Of a stretch of 20,738 nucleotides of DNA, positions 7,242 through 14,987 are shown in pieces (the first letter of the stretch is position 1; each line of letters begins with the position of its first letter). The stretch is taken from assembly GCA_964638865.1 (NCBI GenBank), contig CAZXBG010000069.1:1-20738 (forward strand), written 5' to 3'. The position numbers were made by a program, and so were the translations under genes. The notes under the pieces were generated by a model. It saw nothing but the letters and a program-made list of their open reading frames with translations, was not told the DNA's origin and did no database searches. The DNA comes from UBA7236 sp964638865. Its GTDB lineage: Bacteria > Bacteroidota > Bacteroidia > Chitinophagales > BACL12.

Positions 7242-8095
7242 TGACGCGTTTTTTTAAAAGAGTTGTTTTATTTATAACAATTTGTCTGCTGTTTTTTGCA
7301 AAAATAAATTTTGCACAAAATACAACAGGCGGGCAATTATTAACCGGAGATACCATTTATCCTAAACACAAGGTAATGATCATCCCCTTTAATATGTATA
7401 ATTATTTTTCGGATGCAGATCCTGAACTCGCGCAAAAAAATGAAAAGGAGGTAACGGATATTTCTACCCTTTTCAGATATGGATTAAATTATAATATCAG
7501 TGCAAGGGTTATATCAGCTTACGATCCTTACAATATATTAATTGATACTACACTGCAATCGGAACAAGATCTCAATATGATCTATGCATCCATTAAATAT
7601 CAGTTTGAAAAACCGATGGATGTAAATGCAAAAGATAGCGCATCAAACAAAACAATTTCACAATCCGATCTATTTGGGTTAGGGGAGGAGGAGCCTGTTG
7701 AGGAGAAAAAGAAAATATCTTTCACCAAAAAAGAAGAGGAGCCTGTAAATACCAAATACATGAATGCAGTAATCACCCATCCCGAAATATTTTCAAATCT
7801 GCAAGCAAAATATGGCACAGATCTATTTTTATTTATCAATCAGTTTGAATTAGTAACAAATTACAATCATTGCCTTGATCGCGCAGCAAATTCATTTGAA
7901 AGAAAGGTGGTAGTGCATTATTCCGTTTATAATGCAGCAGGAAAACAATTGAAGGGTGATGCTATTACAATCACCTTTAGTTCGGCTCAAACAAATGTGG
8001 ATGAAATTGTGGCACAACAATTTCCGCTTATCGCAGATTATCTTACCCAATCTATTCAAACATCAACAACTTATCCTGCAGGATCAAGAAAATGA
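7241..8095 (+). CDS. Secreted protein of unknown function between rseP and hscB
   Basis: I do not recognise this family. The 284-residue product has a signal peptide (FKRVVLFITICLLFFAKINFA-Q). An N-terminal domain (about 28-115) begins with the strand KVMIIPFNMYNYFSD, recalling the PF start of CsgG/TolB-N-like periplasmic domains, which is a weak hint only. A charged linker (about 145-170, GEEEPVEEKKK...KKEEEP) leads to a C-terminal domain with NAVITHPEIFSNLQAKYGTDLFLFINQFEL and VVVHYSVYNAAGKQLKGDAITI. This looks like a mixed alpha/beta fold reporting or binding at the envelope. It shares one base with the rseP stop and four with the hscB start (ATGA), so the three genes form a tightly coupled unit. 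An internal AAAAGGAGG (about 7443-7451) is coding coincidence. Confidence 0.75.
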   Translation: MTRFFKRVVLFITICLLFFAKINFAQNTTGGQLLTGDTIYPKHKVMIIPFNMYNYFSDADPELAQKNEKEVTDISTLFRYGLNYNISARVISAYDPYNILIDTTLQSEQDLNMIYASIKYQFEKPMDVNAKDSASNKTISQSDLFGLGEEEPVEEKKKISFTKKEEEPVNTKYMNAVITHPEIFSNLQAKYGTDLFLFINQFELVTNYNHCLDRAANSFERKVVVHYSVYNAAGKQLKGDAITITFSSAQTNVDEIVAQQFPLIADYLTQSIQTSTTYPAGSRK

Positions 8096-8616
8096 ATTTC
8101 TTTCAATTGTACGAGTTACCCGTAAGTTTTATAATCGACAAAAAAGATTTAAAACAAAAATACCTTGTTTTAAGCCGCAAGTTTCACCCTGATTTTTACA
8201 CGGGTTCCAACTCCCAAAAGCAGGCCGAAATGCTATCTTTATCCACTCAAAACAATAAGGCTTTTCAAACCCTTTCCGATTTCGATAAACGTATAAAATA
8301 CATTTTAATGGAAAAGGGATACCTGGAAGAAGAAGAGAAATTTGCCCTGCCTCAAATGTTTTTAATGGAAATGATGGACCTCAACGAACTCGCAATGGAA
8401 GTTGAATTTGATCCCGAACCGGAAAAAAAACAAGAAGTTTTGTCACACATTCAAACAGCAGAAACAACTCTTTTCGACACCATAAACCCACTGCTAAAGA
8501 GCTATTCCGAACAAAAAGCAACAGAATCTGACTATAAGGCCATAAAAGAATTTTACTATAAACGCAAGTATTTATTGCGTATAAGGGCTCAGTTGGATAA
8601 ATTTGCAGACGATTAA
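8092..8616 (+). CDS. hscB: Fe-S cluster co-chaperone HscB
   Basis: A J-domain co-chaperone that delivers the scaffold IscU to the Hsp70 HscA and stimulates its ATPase during iron-sulfur cluster transfer. It has 174 residues, the normal length. The J domain occupies about residues 1-75, with the invariant HPD at 32-34 (RKFHPDF) and the N-terminal FFQLYELP typical of HscB rather than DnaJ. The three-helix C-terminal domain that grips IscU follows (about 85-170), with FALPQMFLMEMMDLNELAMEVE and ending YYKRKYLLRIRAQL. There is no N-terminal CxxC pair, as usual for the bacterial form. The start overlaps the previous stop by 4 nt. No isc or suf genes lie nearby, so its partners are encoded elsewhere. 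Confidence 0.9.
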   Translation: MNFFQLYELPVSFIIDKKDLKQKYLVLSRKFHPDFYTGSNSQKQAEMLSLSTQNNKAFQTLSDFDKRIKYILMEKGYLEEEEKFALPQMFLMEMMDLNELAMEVEFDPEPEKKQEVLSHIQTAETTLFDTINPLLKSYSEQKATESDYKAIKEFYYKRKYLLRIRAQLDKFADD

Positions 8617-8640
8617 GTTATCAAAGTTCTTAAATTATAA

Positions 8641-8723
8641 GCCGAAGTGGTGGAATGGTAGACACACTGGATTCAAAATCCAGCGCCGTTAAAAGTGTGC
8701 GGGTTCGAGTCCCGCCTTCGGTA
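8641..8723 (+). tRNA. tRNA-Leu (anticodon CAA)
   Basis: A class II tRNA with a long variable arm. The acceptor stem GCCGAAG pairs with CTTCGGT (first pair G-U), the anticodon arm is CTGGA-TTCAAAA-TCCAG with anticodon CAA reading UUG, and the T arm is GCGGG-TTCGAGT-CCCGC. The discriminator base is A73, as expected for leucine, and CCA is not encoded. It lies 24 nt after the hscB stop and may be read from the same transcript. Confidence 0.97.
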
Positions 8724-8744
8724 TTTTATTTAATTGTTTATCCC

Positions 8745-8982
8745 GTGTATTACGTTTAAGCACTATCGAGCCAAGTGGCAAATTATTTCTATGGTGGTTT
8801 AACTGATAATGTTGAGAGCAGAAGTAATCAACAAATCTTAGGTTTTGAAAAAAACTACTAAACCATATCGTCCATTCAATTAAATTTTAACTTAAGAATT
8901 CGAGGATAAGCCAAGCGCCCGGGTATGAGAGCAATATTTGAAAAGTACAAATGGAAAACGCTTTTTAAGAAGTTTACTTTGA
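8745..8982 (+). pseudogene. Decayed GIY-YIG nuclease family gene
   Basis: Reading from 8745, the frame gives VYYV, a stop, then ALSSQVANYFYGGLTDN, VESRSNQQ and LGFEK. An extra A in the run 8848-8854 shifts the frame. The next frame gives TTKPYRPFN, then ILT and EFEDKPSARV, then EQYLKSTNGKRFLRSLL, broken by stops at 8881, 8893 and 8926 and closed by TGA at 8980. Repaired, this is the whole ~80-residue single-domain GIY-YIG protein common in Bacteroidota: a YYVYxLxS start, YxGxTDNxExR, TTKPYRPF, EARxREKYLKS-like and a NGKxFLxSLL end. Each stop is one substitution from a sensible codon (TAT, TTA, GAA, CGA). It begins 22 bp past tRNA-Leu. The nuclease is certainly not made. The family assignment is mine by pattern. 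Confidence 0.8.
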
Positions 8983-9454
8983 GTAATCACTTTGATTTTA
9001 TTTGTTTGGCAAACTATGTTAGGCAAATCTCCTAATCAAAAACAAAAGTACCTGTTTGTAGAATTCTTAAAGGAAATTGTTAACATAGGTCTTGAGTTAG
9101 TTATTTTATGTGATAGGATTGCCTGGAGACTATTGAAGGAAAATTTTTCAATATGTATTCCAAAATCGGACAGCCCACCAAATTTCATCCCTCAAAAAAA
9201 ACAGTTAGCGGTTCGCAGAAGTCTAAAAATCATGTAAAAATTTTGATTTTTGTCAAATAAAGCCCTCCTCACAAAAATTGGATTTTTAAATGCAAATTGA
9301 TTAAAATTTAGCATTGCCACGCTAAAAATCAATAAAATTGCAAGCAAAAATTGCTGATTTGGATGTTCCTAAAGAATATTTCACATTTATTTTCCCCTTA
9401 AAACCCCTTTAAACCAAGGATTTTGCCCCTCCAACATTAAATTTTCACCACACC
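8983..9454. other. Gene-free stretch between the GIY-YIG relic and rplU
   Basis: No supportable gene. A TTG-initiated 81-codon frame (8992-9237) continues in the frame of the relic's second half but resembles nothing I know and lacks a start signal. The 3' part (9240-9454) is very AT-rich and holds one hairpin (9297-9332). Confidence 0.5.
9297..9332. repeat. Imperfect hairpin upstream of rplU
   Basis: TTGATT (9297-9302) plus TTTAGC (9307-9312) pair with GCTAAA (9321-9326) plus AATCAA (9327-9332), giving 12 bp interrupted by a 4-nt AAAA bulge, with an 8-nt loop. No U-tract follows, so it is not a standard terminator. Its role is unknown. Confidence 0.5.
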
Positions 9455-9486
9455 TTTGTTAATTTTATTCTTATTAGTTACCTTTG
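9455..9486 (+). promoter_or_regulatory. rplU-rpmA promoter
   Basis: A textbook Bacteroidota promoter: TTTG (-33) at 9455-9458, a 20-nt spacer, and TACCTTTG (-7) at 9479-9486. The start of transcription would be near 9491, giving a leader of about 15 nt to the rplU ATG. That is too short for an autoregulatory RNA leader. Confidence 0.8.
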
Positions 9487-9505
9487 CAACTTCATAAAAA
9501 ATATC

Positions 9506-9814
9506 ATGTACGCAATAGTTAACATAGCAGGCCAGCAGTTCAAGGTTGAGGAAAACCAGGAAATTTTTGTGCATCGTCAGGAAGGACTTGAAGGTGATAC
9601 TATCGAATTCAACGAAGTACTGTTGAAAGCAAACGACGGAACGGTGACCATAGGTTCTCCTACTGTAGCTGCTTCCAGTGTTTCTGCTACCATTCTATCG
9701 CATTTAAAAGGTGATAAAGTGATCATTTTTAAGAAAAAACGCCGTAAAAATTACCGCGTTAAAAATGGCCACCGTCAGTATTTTACCAAAATCAAAATTG
9801 AAAAAATTAATTAA
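9506..9814 (+). CDS. rplU: 50S ribosomal protein L21 (bL21)
   Basis: A large-subunit protein that binds 23S rRNA. The 102 residues cover the full bL21 fold, starting MYAIVNIAGQQFKV, with the conserved middle segment (GSPTVAASSVSATI) and the basic C-terminal block KKKRRKNYRVKNGHRQYFTKIKI that contacts rRNA. It is followed by rpmA after 11 nt, the usual pair, and transcribed from the promoter just upstream. No Shine-Dalgarno is visible. Confidence 0.98.
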   Translation: MYAIVNIAGQQFKVEENQEIFVHRQEGLEGDTIEFNEVLLKANDGTVTIGSPTVAASSVSATILSHLKGDKVIIFKKKRRKNYRVKNGHRQYFTKIKIEKIN

Positions 9815-9825
9815 ATCATAATACA

Positions 9826-10098
9826 ATGGCACATAAGAAAGGGGTCGGTAGTTCCAAAAATGGTCGCGAAAGTCACAGTAAACGTTTAGGCGTTAAGATC
9901 TGGGGTGGACAAGCAGTTAATTCCGGAAACATCATTATCCGCCAAAGAGGAACAGAATTTCACCCGGGTCAGAATGTTGGAATGGGTAGAGACCATACCA
10001 TTTTTGCTTTGATTGACGGAGTAGTAACATTTACAAAAGGACGTAAAGACCGTTCTTATTGTCACGTGTTACCTGTAAATGAAGAAGCTACAGCGTAA
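9826..10098 (+). CDS. rpmA: 50S ribosomal protein L27 (bL27)
   Basis: A large-subunit protein whose flexible N terminus reaches the peptidyl-transferase centre. It has 90 residues and is complete. It begins MAHKKGVGSSKNGRES, the form without the N-terminal processing extension found in Firmicutes, and carries GVKIWGGQAVNSGNIIIRQRGT and HPGQNVGMGRDHTIFAL. Second gene of the rplU operon; a clear terminator lies 22 nt after its stop. Confidence 0.98.
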   Translation: MAHKKGVGSSKNGRESHSKRLGVKIWGGQAVNSGNIIIRQRGTEFHPGQNVGMGRDHTIFALIDGVVTFTKGRKDRSYCHVLPVNEEATA

Positions 10099-10120
10099 AT
10101 TTTCATACAAACCATATTTT

Positions 10121-10152
10121 AAACCTCCGGAACATTTTCGGAGGTTTTTTTT
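10121..10152 (+). terminator. Intrinsic terminator of rplU-rpmA
   Basis: AAACCTCCG (10121-10129) pairs perfectly with CGGAGGTTT (10139-10147) across a 9-nt loop, and an 8-T run covers 10145-10152. On the minus strand no U-tract follows, so it is weak evidence for ending the converging ABC operon, whose last stop is at 10203. Confidence 0.92.
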
Positions 10153-10202
10153 ATGTACAATAATTTCTGCTTAAATACGGATTGAAACCTTTAACCCGAT
10201 CA

Positions 10203-11321
10203 TTATCTGGTTTTGCTGTATTTAAACACAGCCCAAACATTAAATACAATCGCCATGATACTCATTGTGGCAAATTGAGATCCCATATCGCGAATCGTAC
10301 TCCCTTTCATTACGATCATACGCATTACTTCTATAAAGTAGGTTACCGGATTAAATTTGGTTATTACCTGCGCCCAATATGGCATACTGTCGATGGAAGT
10401 GTATAAACCTCCCATCAGAATAAATATCATCAAAAAGAAAAAGGAAATGAAAATTGCCTGTTGTTGAGAATCTGCAATGGTGGAAATTAACAACCCTATT
10501 CCCAAAACGGCAAATAAATATACTGCGGAAAATAAGTAGATCAATCCTATGTTGCCAACGGGAATTATTCCGTATACAAATCGGGAGATTAATAAACCTA
10601 TGGTAAGAACAATAAATCCTATCAGCCAAAACGGGATGAGTTTTCCTAAAATAAATTGATATTTTTTTATGGGAGAAACATTTATCTGCTCAATGGTTCC
10701 CACTTCCTTCTCATGCACAATATTTATCGCAGCTAAAAAACTTCCAACCAAGGTTAATAATATTACTAAAATTCCAGGCACCATAAATAATTTATAACTC
10801 ATACCTGAATTATAAAAATTTAAATATTCCACATCAACAATAGGAACAGGATTAAATTCCGGAAATAACATCCAGTCGGTTCGTATCTGATTGTTGTATT
10901 CGTTGATGATATTTACTGCATAAGCCACTCCTATATTTCCTTTTGCTCCATTTACTGCATTTACTGAAAGTGATAATTTGGATTTGCTCTCCTTCACCAG
11001 ATCTTTTTCAAAATTTTGTGGAATAGTGAGAATGATATCTGACCTGTCTTCTTCTATCGTTTTTAAGGCACTGTTGTAAGAATTTGCGTAATCAGTTACA
11101 ACGAAATATTCGGAAGCAGTCAATTTGTTTATTAACAACGCTGAATATGCGGAGTGATCATAATCTACTATACTTAAATTCACATTTTTAACTTCGTAAT
11201 CTGCAGCCAGGGGCAAAATCAACAATTGTATGGCAGGCATGATAAATATTATTCTGATAATGGCAGGATTACGCCTTATCTGTTGAAATTCTTTTCTCAA
11301 TAATATTAATAATATTTTCAT
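10203..11321 (-). CDS. ABC-2 type permease, second of the export operon (YbhR-like)
   Basis: A 372-residue inner-membrane subunit of the exporter. It has the ABC2 layout: one N-terminal membrane helix after the basic LLRKEFQQIRRNPA (about 20-40), a large periplasmic loop (about 40-175, with VNLSIVDYDHSAYSALLINKL and DIILTIPQNFEKDLVKE), then five C-terminal helices. After the first of these comes the family signature HEKEVGTIEQINVSPIKKYQFILGK, where the coupling region contacts an ATPase. It is the final gene of the operon; its start overlaps the stop of the preceding permease by 4 nt (11318-11321). Together the two permeases should form the heterodimeric channel. Substrate unknown; drugs, lipids or surface molecules are all possible for the family. 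Confidence 0.9.
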   Translation of the reverse strand: MKILLILLRKEFQQIRRNPAIIRIIFIMPAIQLLILPLAADYEVKNVNLSIVDYDHSAYSALLINKLTASEYFVVTDYANSYNSALKTIEEDRSDIILTIPQNFEKDLVKESKSKLSLSVNAVNGAKGNIGVAYAVNIINEYNNQIRTDWMLFPEFNPVPIVDVEYLNFYNSGMSYKLFMVPGILVILLTLVGSFLAAINIVHEKEVGTIEQINVSPIKKYQFILGKLIPFWLIGFIVLTIGLLISRFVYGIIPVGNIGLIYLFSAVYLFAVLGIGLLISTIADSQQQAIFISFFFLMIFILMGGLYTSIDSMPYWAQVITKFNPVTYFIEVMRMIVMKGSTIRDMGSQFATMSIMAIVFNVWAVFKYSKTR

Positions 11322-12424
11322 CCTAAGCGGGATTTAAAATTTTTAAGGCTGACCAATAAAAAAAATATGGTCATTCCTGCAAGTACACTTATTTCTTTCC
11401 AAATGCTGGAAAATCCCAATCCTTTTATCATCACATCTTTAATAATTGTAAAAAACCAACGGGTGGGAACTATGTTTGAAAGCCATTGCATGGGTTTAGG
11501 CATATTTTCGATAGGGAACATAAAACCACTCAATATTAGTGTTGGCAACATCAAACCTATCATAGAAATAAACATAGCAGTTTGTTGGGAGTTAGTGAGA
11601 TTGGATATCATTAATCCCAGTGAAATAGCCGTAGTAATAAACAAAAAACAAACTCCGAATAATAAAAAAATATTACCATTAATGGGCAGATCAAGAAGTG
11701 TAACACTTAATATTAAAATGGTACAAACATTAATAAGCGAAATTAAAATATAGGGAATGGCTTTACTTATTATCAACGAAAAGGGTTTTAGCGGCGATGC
11801 AAGAATGATCTCCATCGTATTTAATTCTTTTTCCCGCACAATTGCAATCGATGTCATCATTGCTGAAATGAGTAATAATATCATCCCCATTACTCCCGGC
11901 ACAAATATAAACGCGCCCTTTAATTGAGGATTATATAACATTCGTAGTTCAGGTGTTATGGTATAAGGCAATTCAAATTCTTCATTTAATTCATTCTGGT
12001 AGTCATGGATAATTGAATTTGCATAAACAATGATAGTTGTTGCAGTATTGGGATCGGTAGCATCGGCAAGCAGCTGAATTTGTGCGCTGTTAGAATGTAA
12101 GAGGTCCTCCTTAAATTGTTGCGGTATCACAATAGCCATTTTAATTGCATCTTCCTTAAATAAACGATCCGCTTGCTCCATTGTAGCAATATTTTCAGTG
12201 ATCTCAAAATAATTACTTGCACTAAATTTACTTATTAGTTTTTGCGACTCCTCATCTTTCGATTGATCCAGAATGGCTATTTTAGAATTTTTAATTTCGT
12301 TGGTAAGTGCAAAGCCAAAGATGAGTATTTGCGCAATAGGCAGTGCAAAAATTATCAGCAGCGATTTTCGGTCGCGGAAAATATGGTAAAATTCCTTTTT
12401 TACAAAAATTAAAAATTGTTTCAT
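11318..12424 (-). CDS. ABC-2 type permease, first of the export operon (YbhS-like)
   Basis: A 368-residue membrane subunit built like its neighbour: VKKEFYHIFRDRKSLL, first helix (about 22-40), a periplasmic loop with IAILDQSKDEESQKLI and MAIVIPQQFKEDLL, then five helices from about residue 172 on. The coupling signature is VREKELNTMEIILASPLKPFSL. It starts one base after the stop of the second ATPase gene and overlaps the next permease by 4 nt, so its translation is coupled on both sides. It is clearly a paralogue of the downstream permease but has diverged in the loop, which suggests a heterodimer rather than two separate transporters. Confidence 0.9.
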   Translation of the reverse strand: MKQFLIFVKKEFYHIFRDRKSLLIIFALPIAQILIFGFALTNEIKNSKIAILDQSKDEESQKLISKFSASNYFEITENIATMEQADRLFKEDAIKMAIVIPQQFKEDLLHSNSAQIQLLADATDPNTATTIIVYANSIIHDYQNELNEEFELPYTITPELRMLYNPQLKGAFIFVPGVMGMILLLISAMMTSIAIVREKELNTMEIILASPLKPFSLIISKAIPYILISLINVCTILILSVTLLDLPINGNIFLLFGVCFLFITTAISLGLMISNLTNSQQTAMFISMIGLMLPTLILSGFMFPIENMPKPMQWLSNIVPTRWFFTIIKDVMIKGLGFSSIWKEISVLAGMTIFFLLVSLKNFKSRLG

Positions 12425-12425
12425 A

Positions 12426-13166
12426 TCAGTCTGCTGCCCTTTTTGCGCCCCTTGCTAATTGTGTGAATATTTCGTCTATGGAATCGGCATTATACTTTTC
12501 CTTTAATGCTGAAGGTTTGTCCAGCGCCTCAATTTTTCCATCCACCATAATGGATATCCTGTCGCAATATTCCGCTTCATCCATATAATGTGTGGTAACA
12601 AAAACGGTAACTCCGTCTTGCGAGGCCTTATAAATTAATTCCCAGAATTTTCTTCTTGTTATGGGATCCACACCTCCTGTGGGTTCATCTAAAAAAACAA
12701 TTTTTGGATCATGAATTATTGCGAGGGAGAAGGCGAGTTTTTGTTTCCAGCCCAGAGGTAATGCTTTCACCAGTGTTTTTTCTTCCTGCAACATATCCAA
12801 TTCTGTTAATAATATTTTTGATTTTTCTTTCAGCTCATTTTTGGTGAGTCCGTAAATGCCTCCGAAAAACCGAATATTTTCTATCACAGGAATATCTTCA
12901 TACAAAGAAAACTTCTGGCTCATATATCCGATATTCTTTTTGATCTTTTCCGTTTCGGTATAAATATCAAAACCGGCAACTTTTGCATTTCCCGAACTGG
13001 GTTTCCATAAACCGATGAGCATTTTCATTGCGGTTGTTTTGCCTGCTCCATTCGCGCCTAAAAAGCCGAATATCTCTCCCTTTTTTACTTCAAATGACAC
13101 CTGATCAACTGCTGTGAAGTTGCCAAATTTTTTCGTGAGATTTTCTGTAATAATTACGTTTTCCAT
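12426..13166 (-). CDS. ABC transporter ATPase 2, with degenerate signature motif (YbhF C-terminal half-like)
   Basis: A 246-residue nucleotide-binding subunit. Walker A is GANGAGKTT at 37-45, the Q loop has Gln84 (GYMSQKFSLY), Walker B and the catalytic glutamate are VFLDEP (Asp160, Glu161), and the switch histidine is His193 (VTTHYMDEA). The signature motif reads LPLGWKQ at 136-142 instead of LSGGxxQ, so this subunit cannot offer a normal signature to its partner. I start it at the ATG at 13166 (MENVIITENL), 5 nt after the stop of ATPase 1; an upstream in-frame ATG at 13193 would overlap that gene by 22 nt. It corresponds to the second half of E. coli YbhF, here a separate protein. Confidence 0.92.
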   Translation of the reverse strand: MENVIITENLTKKFGNFTAVDQVSFEVKKGEIFGFLGANGAGKTTAMKMLIGLWKPSSGNAKVAGFDIYTETEKIKKNIGYMSQKFSLYEDIPVIENIRFFGGIYGLTKNELKEKSKILLTELDMLQEEKTLVKALPLGWKQKLAFSLAIIHDPKIVFLDEPTGGVDPITRRKFWELIYKASQDGVTVFVTTHYMDEAEYCDRISIMVDGKIEALDKPSALKEKYNADSIDEIFTQLARGAKRAAD

Positions 13167-13171
13167 AGTAT

Positions 13172-14077
13172 TTACATCAGTGCCATAAAACAATCTTCTA
13201 TATCGGGTTTGATCTCTTTTACGGTTAATTGATAAGGCAATTCCGGTAATTTTTGCACAAAATTTTCAGCGGAAATCGACTGATCATTTAAGGTAACATG
13301 TAAATAATCACCAAAAGCAAAGCAACTATGCACAACAGACATATTACGCATATCTTTTATTAATTGCAGCATATTTTCTGCTTTCACTGCAAACAAAGTG
13401 TTTTTGTAATCACGTATAATATTTAGCGGCGTATCAATTTTCATTATTTTCCCCGATTGAATCAATGCAATTCTGTCGCATAAATTTGCTTCATCCATAT
13501 AAGGTGTAGAAACTAAAATAGTGATATTTAACTGCTGCAAACGTTTCAGCATTTCCCAAAATTCTTTTCTGGAAACCGGATCCACACCGGTTGTTGGCTC
13601 ATCAAGAAATAGAATTTCCGGTTTGTGAATAAGAGCGCAACATAAAGCGAGTTTTTGTTTCATCCCACCTGATAATTTTCCCGCTCTCCGGTTTTTGAAA
13701 GGTTCCAGGTGTATATAAATATCTTTTATGAGGTGATAATTCTCTTTTATGGTAGTGTTGAATAAAGACGCGAAAAATTCCAGATTTTCTTCTACAGTCA
13801 GATCCTGATACAAAGAAAATTTACCAGGCATATACCCTATTATATTTCGTATTTCTTTATATTGGGTAATTACATCAAAATTTTCAACGGTAGCATTTCC
13901 ACTATCTGCCAGGAAAAGTGTAGTAAGTATTCTGAATAAGGAAGTTTTACCTGCTCCATCGGGACCTATCATCCCAAATAATTCCCCTTTTTTTACGGAA
14001 AATGAAACATTATCCAATGCAGTTATAACACCTTTATCAAAAGTTTTGTGTAAATTATCTGCAATTATAGAATACAT
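13172..14077 (-). CDS. ABC transporter ATPase 1, with altered Q and H loops (YbhF N-terminal half-like)
   Basis: A 301-residue nucleotide-binding subunit with a ~70-residue C-terminal extension as in drug- and lipid-export ATPases. Walker A is GPDGAGKTS (Lys44), the signature is a perfect LSGGMKQ at 135-141, and Walker B with catalytic Glu160 is LFLDEP. Two catalytic loops are changed: the Q-loop glutamine is Gly85 (GYMPGKFSLY) and the H-loop histidine is Pro192 (VSTPYMDEA). It can bind ATP and supply a good signature motif, but its own site should be poorly active. This is the mirror image of the defects in ATPase 2, so the two almost certainly work as a heterodimer. Starts 15 nt after the adaptor gene. 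Confidence 0.92.
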   Translation of the reverse strand: MYSIIADNLHKTFDKGVITALDNVSFSVKKGELFGMIGPDGAGKTSLFRILTTLFLADSGNATVENFDVITQYKEIRNIIGYMPGKFSLYQDLTVEENLEFFASLFNTTIKENYHLIKDIYIHLEPFKNRRAGKLSGGMKQKLALCCALIHKPEILFLDEPTTGVDPVSRKEFWEMLKRLQQLNITILVSTPYMDEANLCDRIALIQSGKIMKIDTPLNIIRDYKNTLFAVKAENMLQLIKDMRNMSVVHSCFAFGDYLHVTLNDQSISAENFVQKLPELPYQLTVKEIKPDIEDCFMALM

Positions 14078-14092
14078 ATTTTCTCTTAATTA

Positions 14093-14986
14093 TTATTGTA
14101 AATTCACTTCACCGTACATTCCTATCTTAAGGCTTACGTCATTTTCTACTCTTATTTTTATTGCATAAACAAGATTGGCCCTTTCTTCTTTTGTTTGTAT
14201 TGTTTTAGGTGTAAACTCTGCTTTATCTGAGATCCAATAAATTGTTCCAACAACGGTGCGCATCGCTCCGTCTTCACCATCTACATTTATATTTACAGAT
14301 TGTCCGAGTTTAATGGAAGATAATTGAGTTCCCGATATATAAGCCCTGAGCGTCATATTGCGCACATCCGCTATTTTATATATTGCTTTTCCGGGTGCCG
14401 TAAATTCGCCTTGTTCTGCATATTTTGAAAGAACAGTTCCATCTATCGGATTTAATATGCGCGAGTTATTTAATTGATCATCAATTTGCGCTATCTGATA
14501 GGTGAGTGGATTTACTTCATTGTAAATGGAGCCTGAAGAAATTTCCAAATTTTTTTGTTGAGCATCCAATTGTTTCTGCAATACTTTAATCTGCGCATTT
14601 ACATCATCAGCCTGTTTTTGCGTAGCAACACCTGCTAATAATAAATTCTCAATTCTGATCTTTTCAGTATTTGCAGTTTTAATTTGTTCCTGCAATACCG
14701 CTAATTGCGAATTAATATCAGGTTGTTTGCTTAATACGGCATTAATTTGCGCGCGCAGCTGTAATTTTTTTAAATAGAGTTGTGTGGTGTCAATATATCC
14801 CACAACTTTATTTGCTTCGAGAATTTTTCCTTCTTCCACATCCAATGCCATTATTTTTCCTGATACTCCGGTGGAGACTATAATTTCTTTAGCTTCAAAA
14901 GTGCCTGTAGCGAAAAAATTGTCCTTGTTATCGGAGCATGATAATAATGTGACAGCAATAAAATAAGTTACAAAAAAAGTTTTCAT
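14093..14986 (-). CDS. HlyD/YbhG-like membrane fusion (adaptor) lipoprotein
   Basis: A 297-residue periplasmic adaptor linking the ABC permease to the TolC-like channel. A lipobox LLSC puts the lipid on Cys17, so it is anchored by acyl chains rather than a membrane helix. The first biotinyl-lipoyl half (about 28-66, ATGTFEAKEIIVSTGVSGKIMALDVEEG) precedes a long alpha-helical hairpin (about 68-160) rich in Gln, Leu and Lys heptads. The second lipoyl half follows (ILNPIDGTVLSKYAEQGEF, about 181-199), then the beta-barrel and membrane-proximal parts. One nucleotide separates it from the tolC-like stop. The set of TetR, adaptor, two ATPase modules and two permeases is that of the E. coli ybhGFSR region. 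Confidence 0.92.
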   Translation of the reverse strand: MKTFFVTYFIAVTLLSCSDNKDNFFATGTFEAKEIIVSTGVSGKIMALDVEEGKILEANKVVGYIDTTQLYLKKLQLRAQINAVLSKQPDINSQLAVLQEQIKTANTEKIRIENLLLAGVATQKQADDVNAQIKVLQKQLDAQQKNLEISSGSIYNEVNPLTYQIAQIDDQLNNSRILNPIDGTVLSKYAEQGEFTAPGKAIYKIADVRNMTLRAYISGTQLSSIKLGQSVNINVDGEDGAMRTVVGTIYWISDKAEFTPKTIQTKEERANLVYAIKIRVENDVSLKIGMYGEVNLQ

Positions 14987-14987
14987 A

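Noticed and set aside
8992..9237. An 81-codon frame after the GIY-YIG relic
   Set aside because: TTG start without signals and an unfamiliar sequence. It shares the frame of the relic's second half but lies beyond the natural end of that family. Possibly more decayed sequence, but not supportable.
8641..9454. Integrative element attached to tRNA-Leu
   Set aside because: I looked for an integrase and for a second copy of the tRNA 3' end downstream and saw neither; only the GIY-YIG relic is present.
9487..9505. L21 autoregulatory leader RNA upstream of rplU
   Set aside because: The predicted start leaves only about 15 nt of leader, too short for a structured element.
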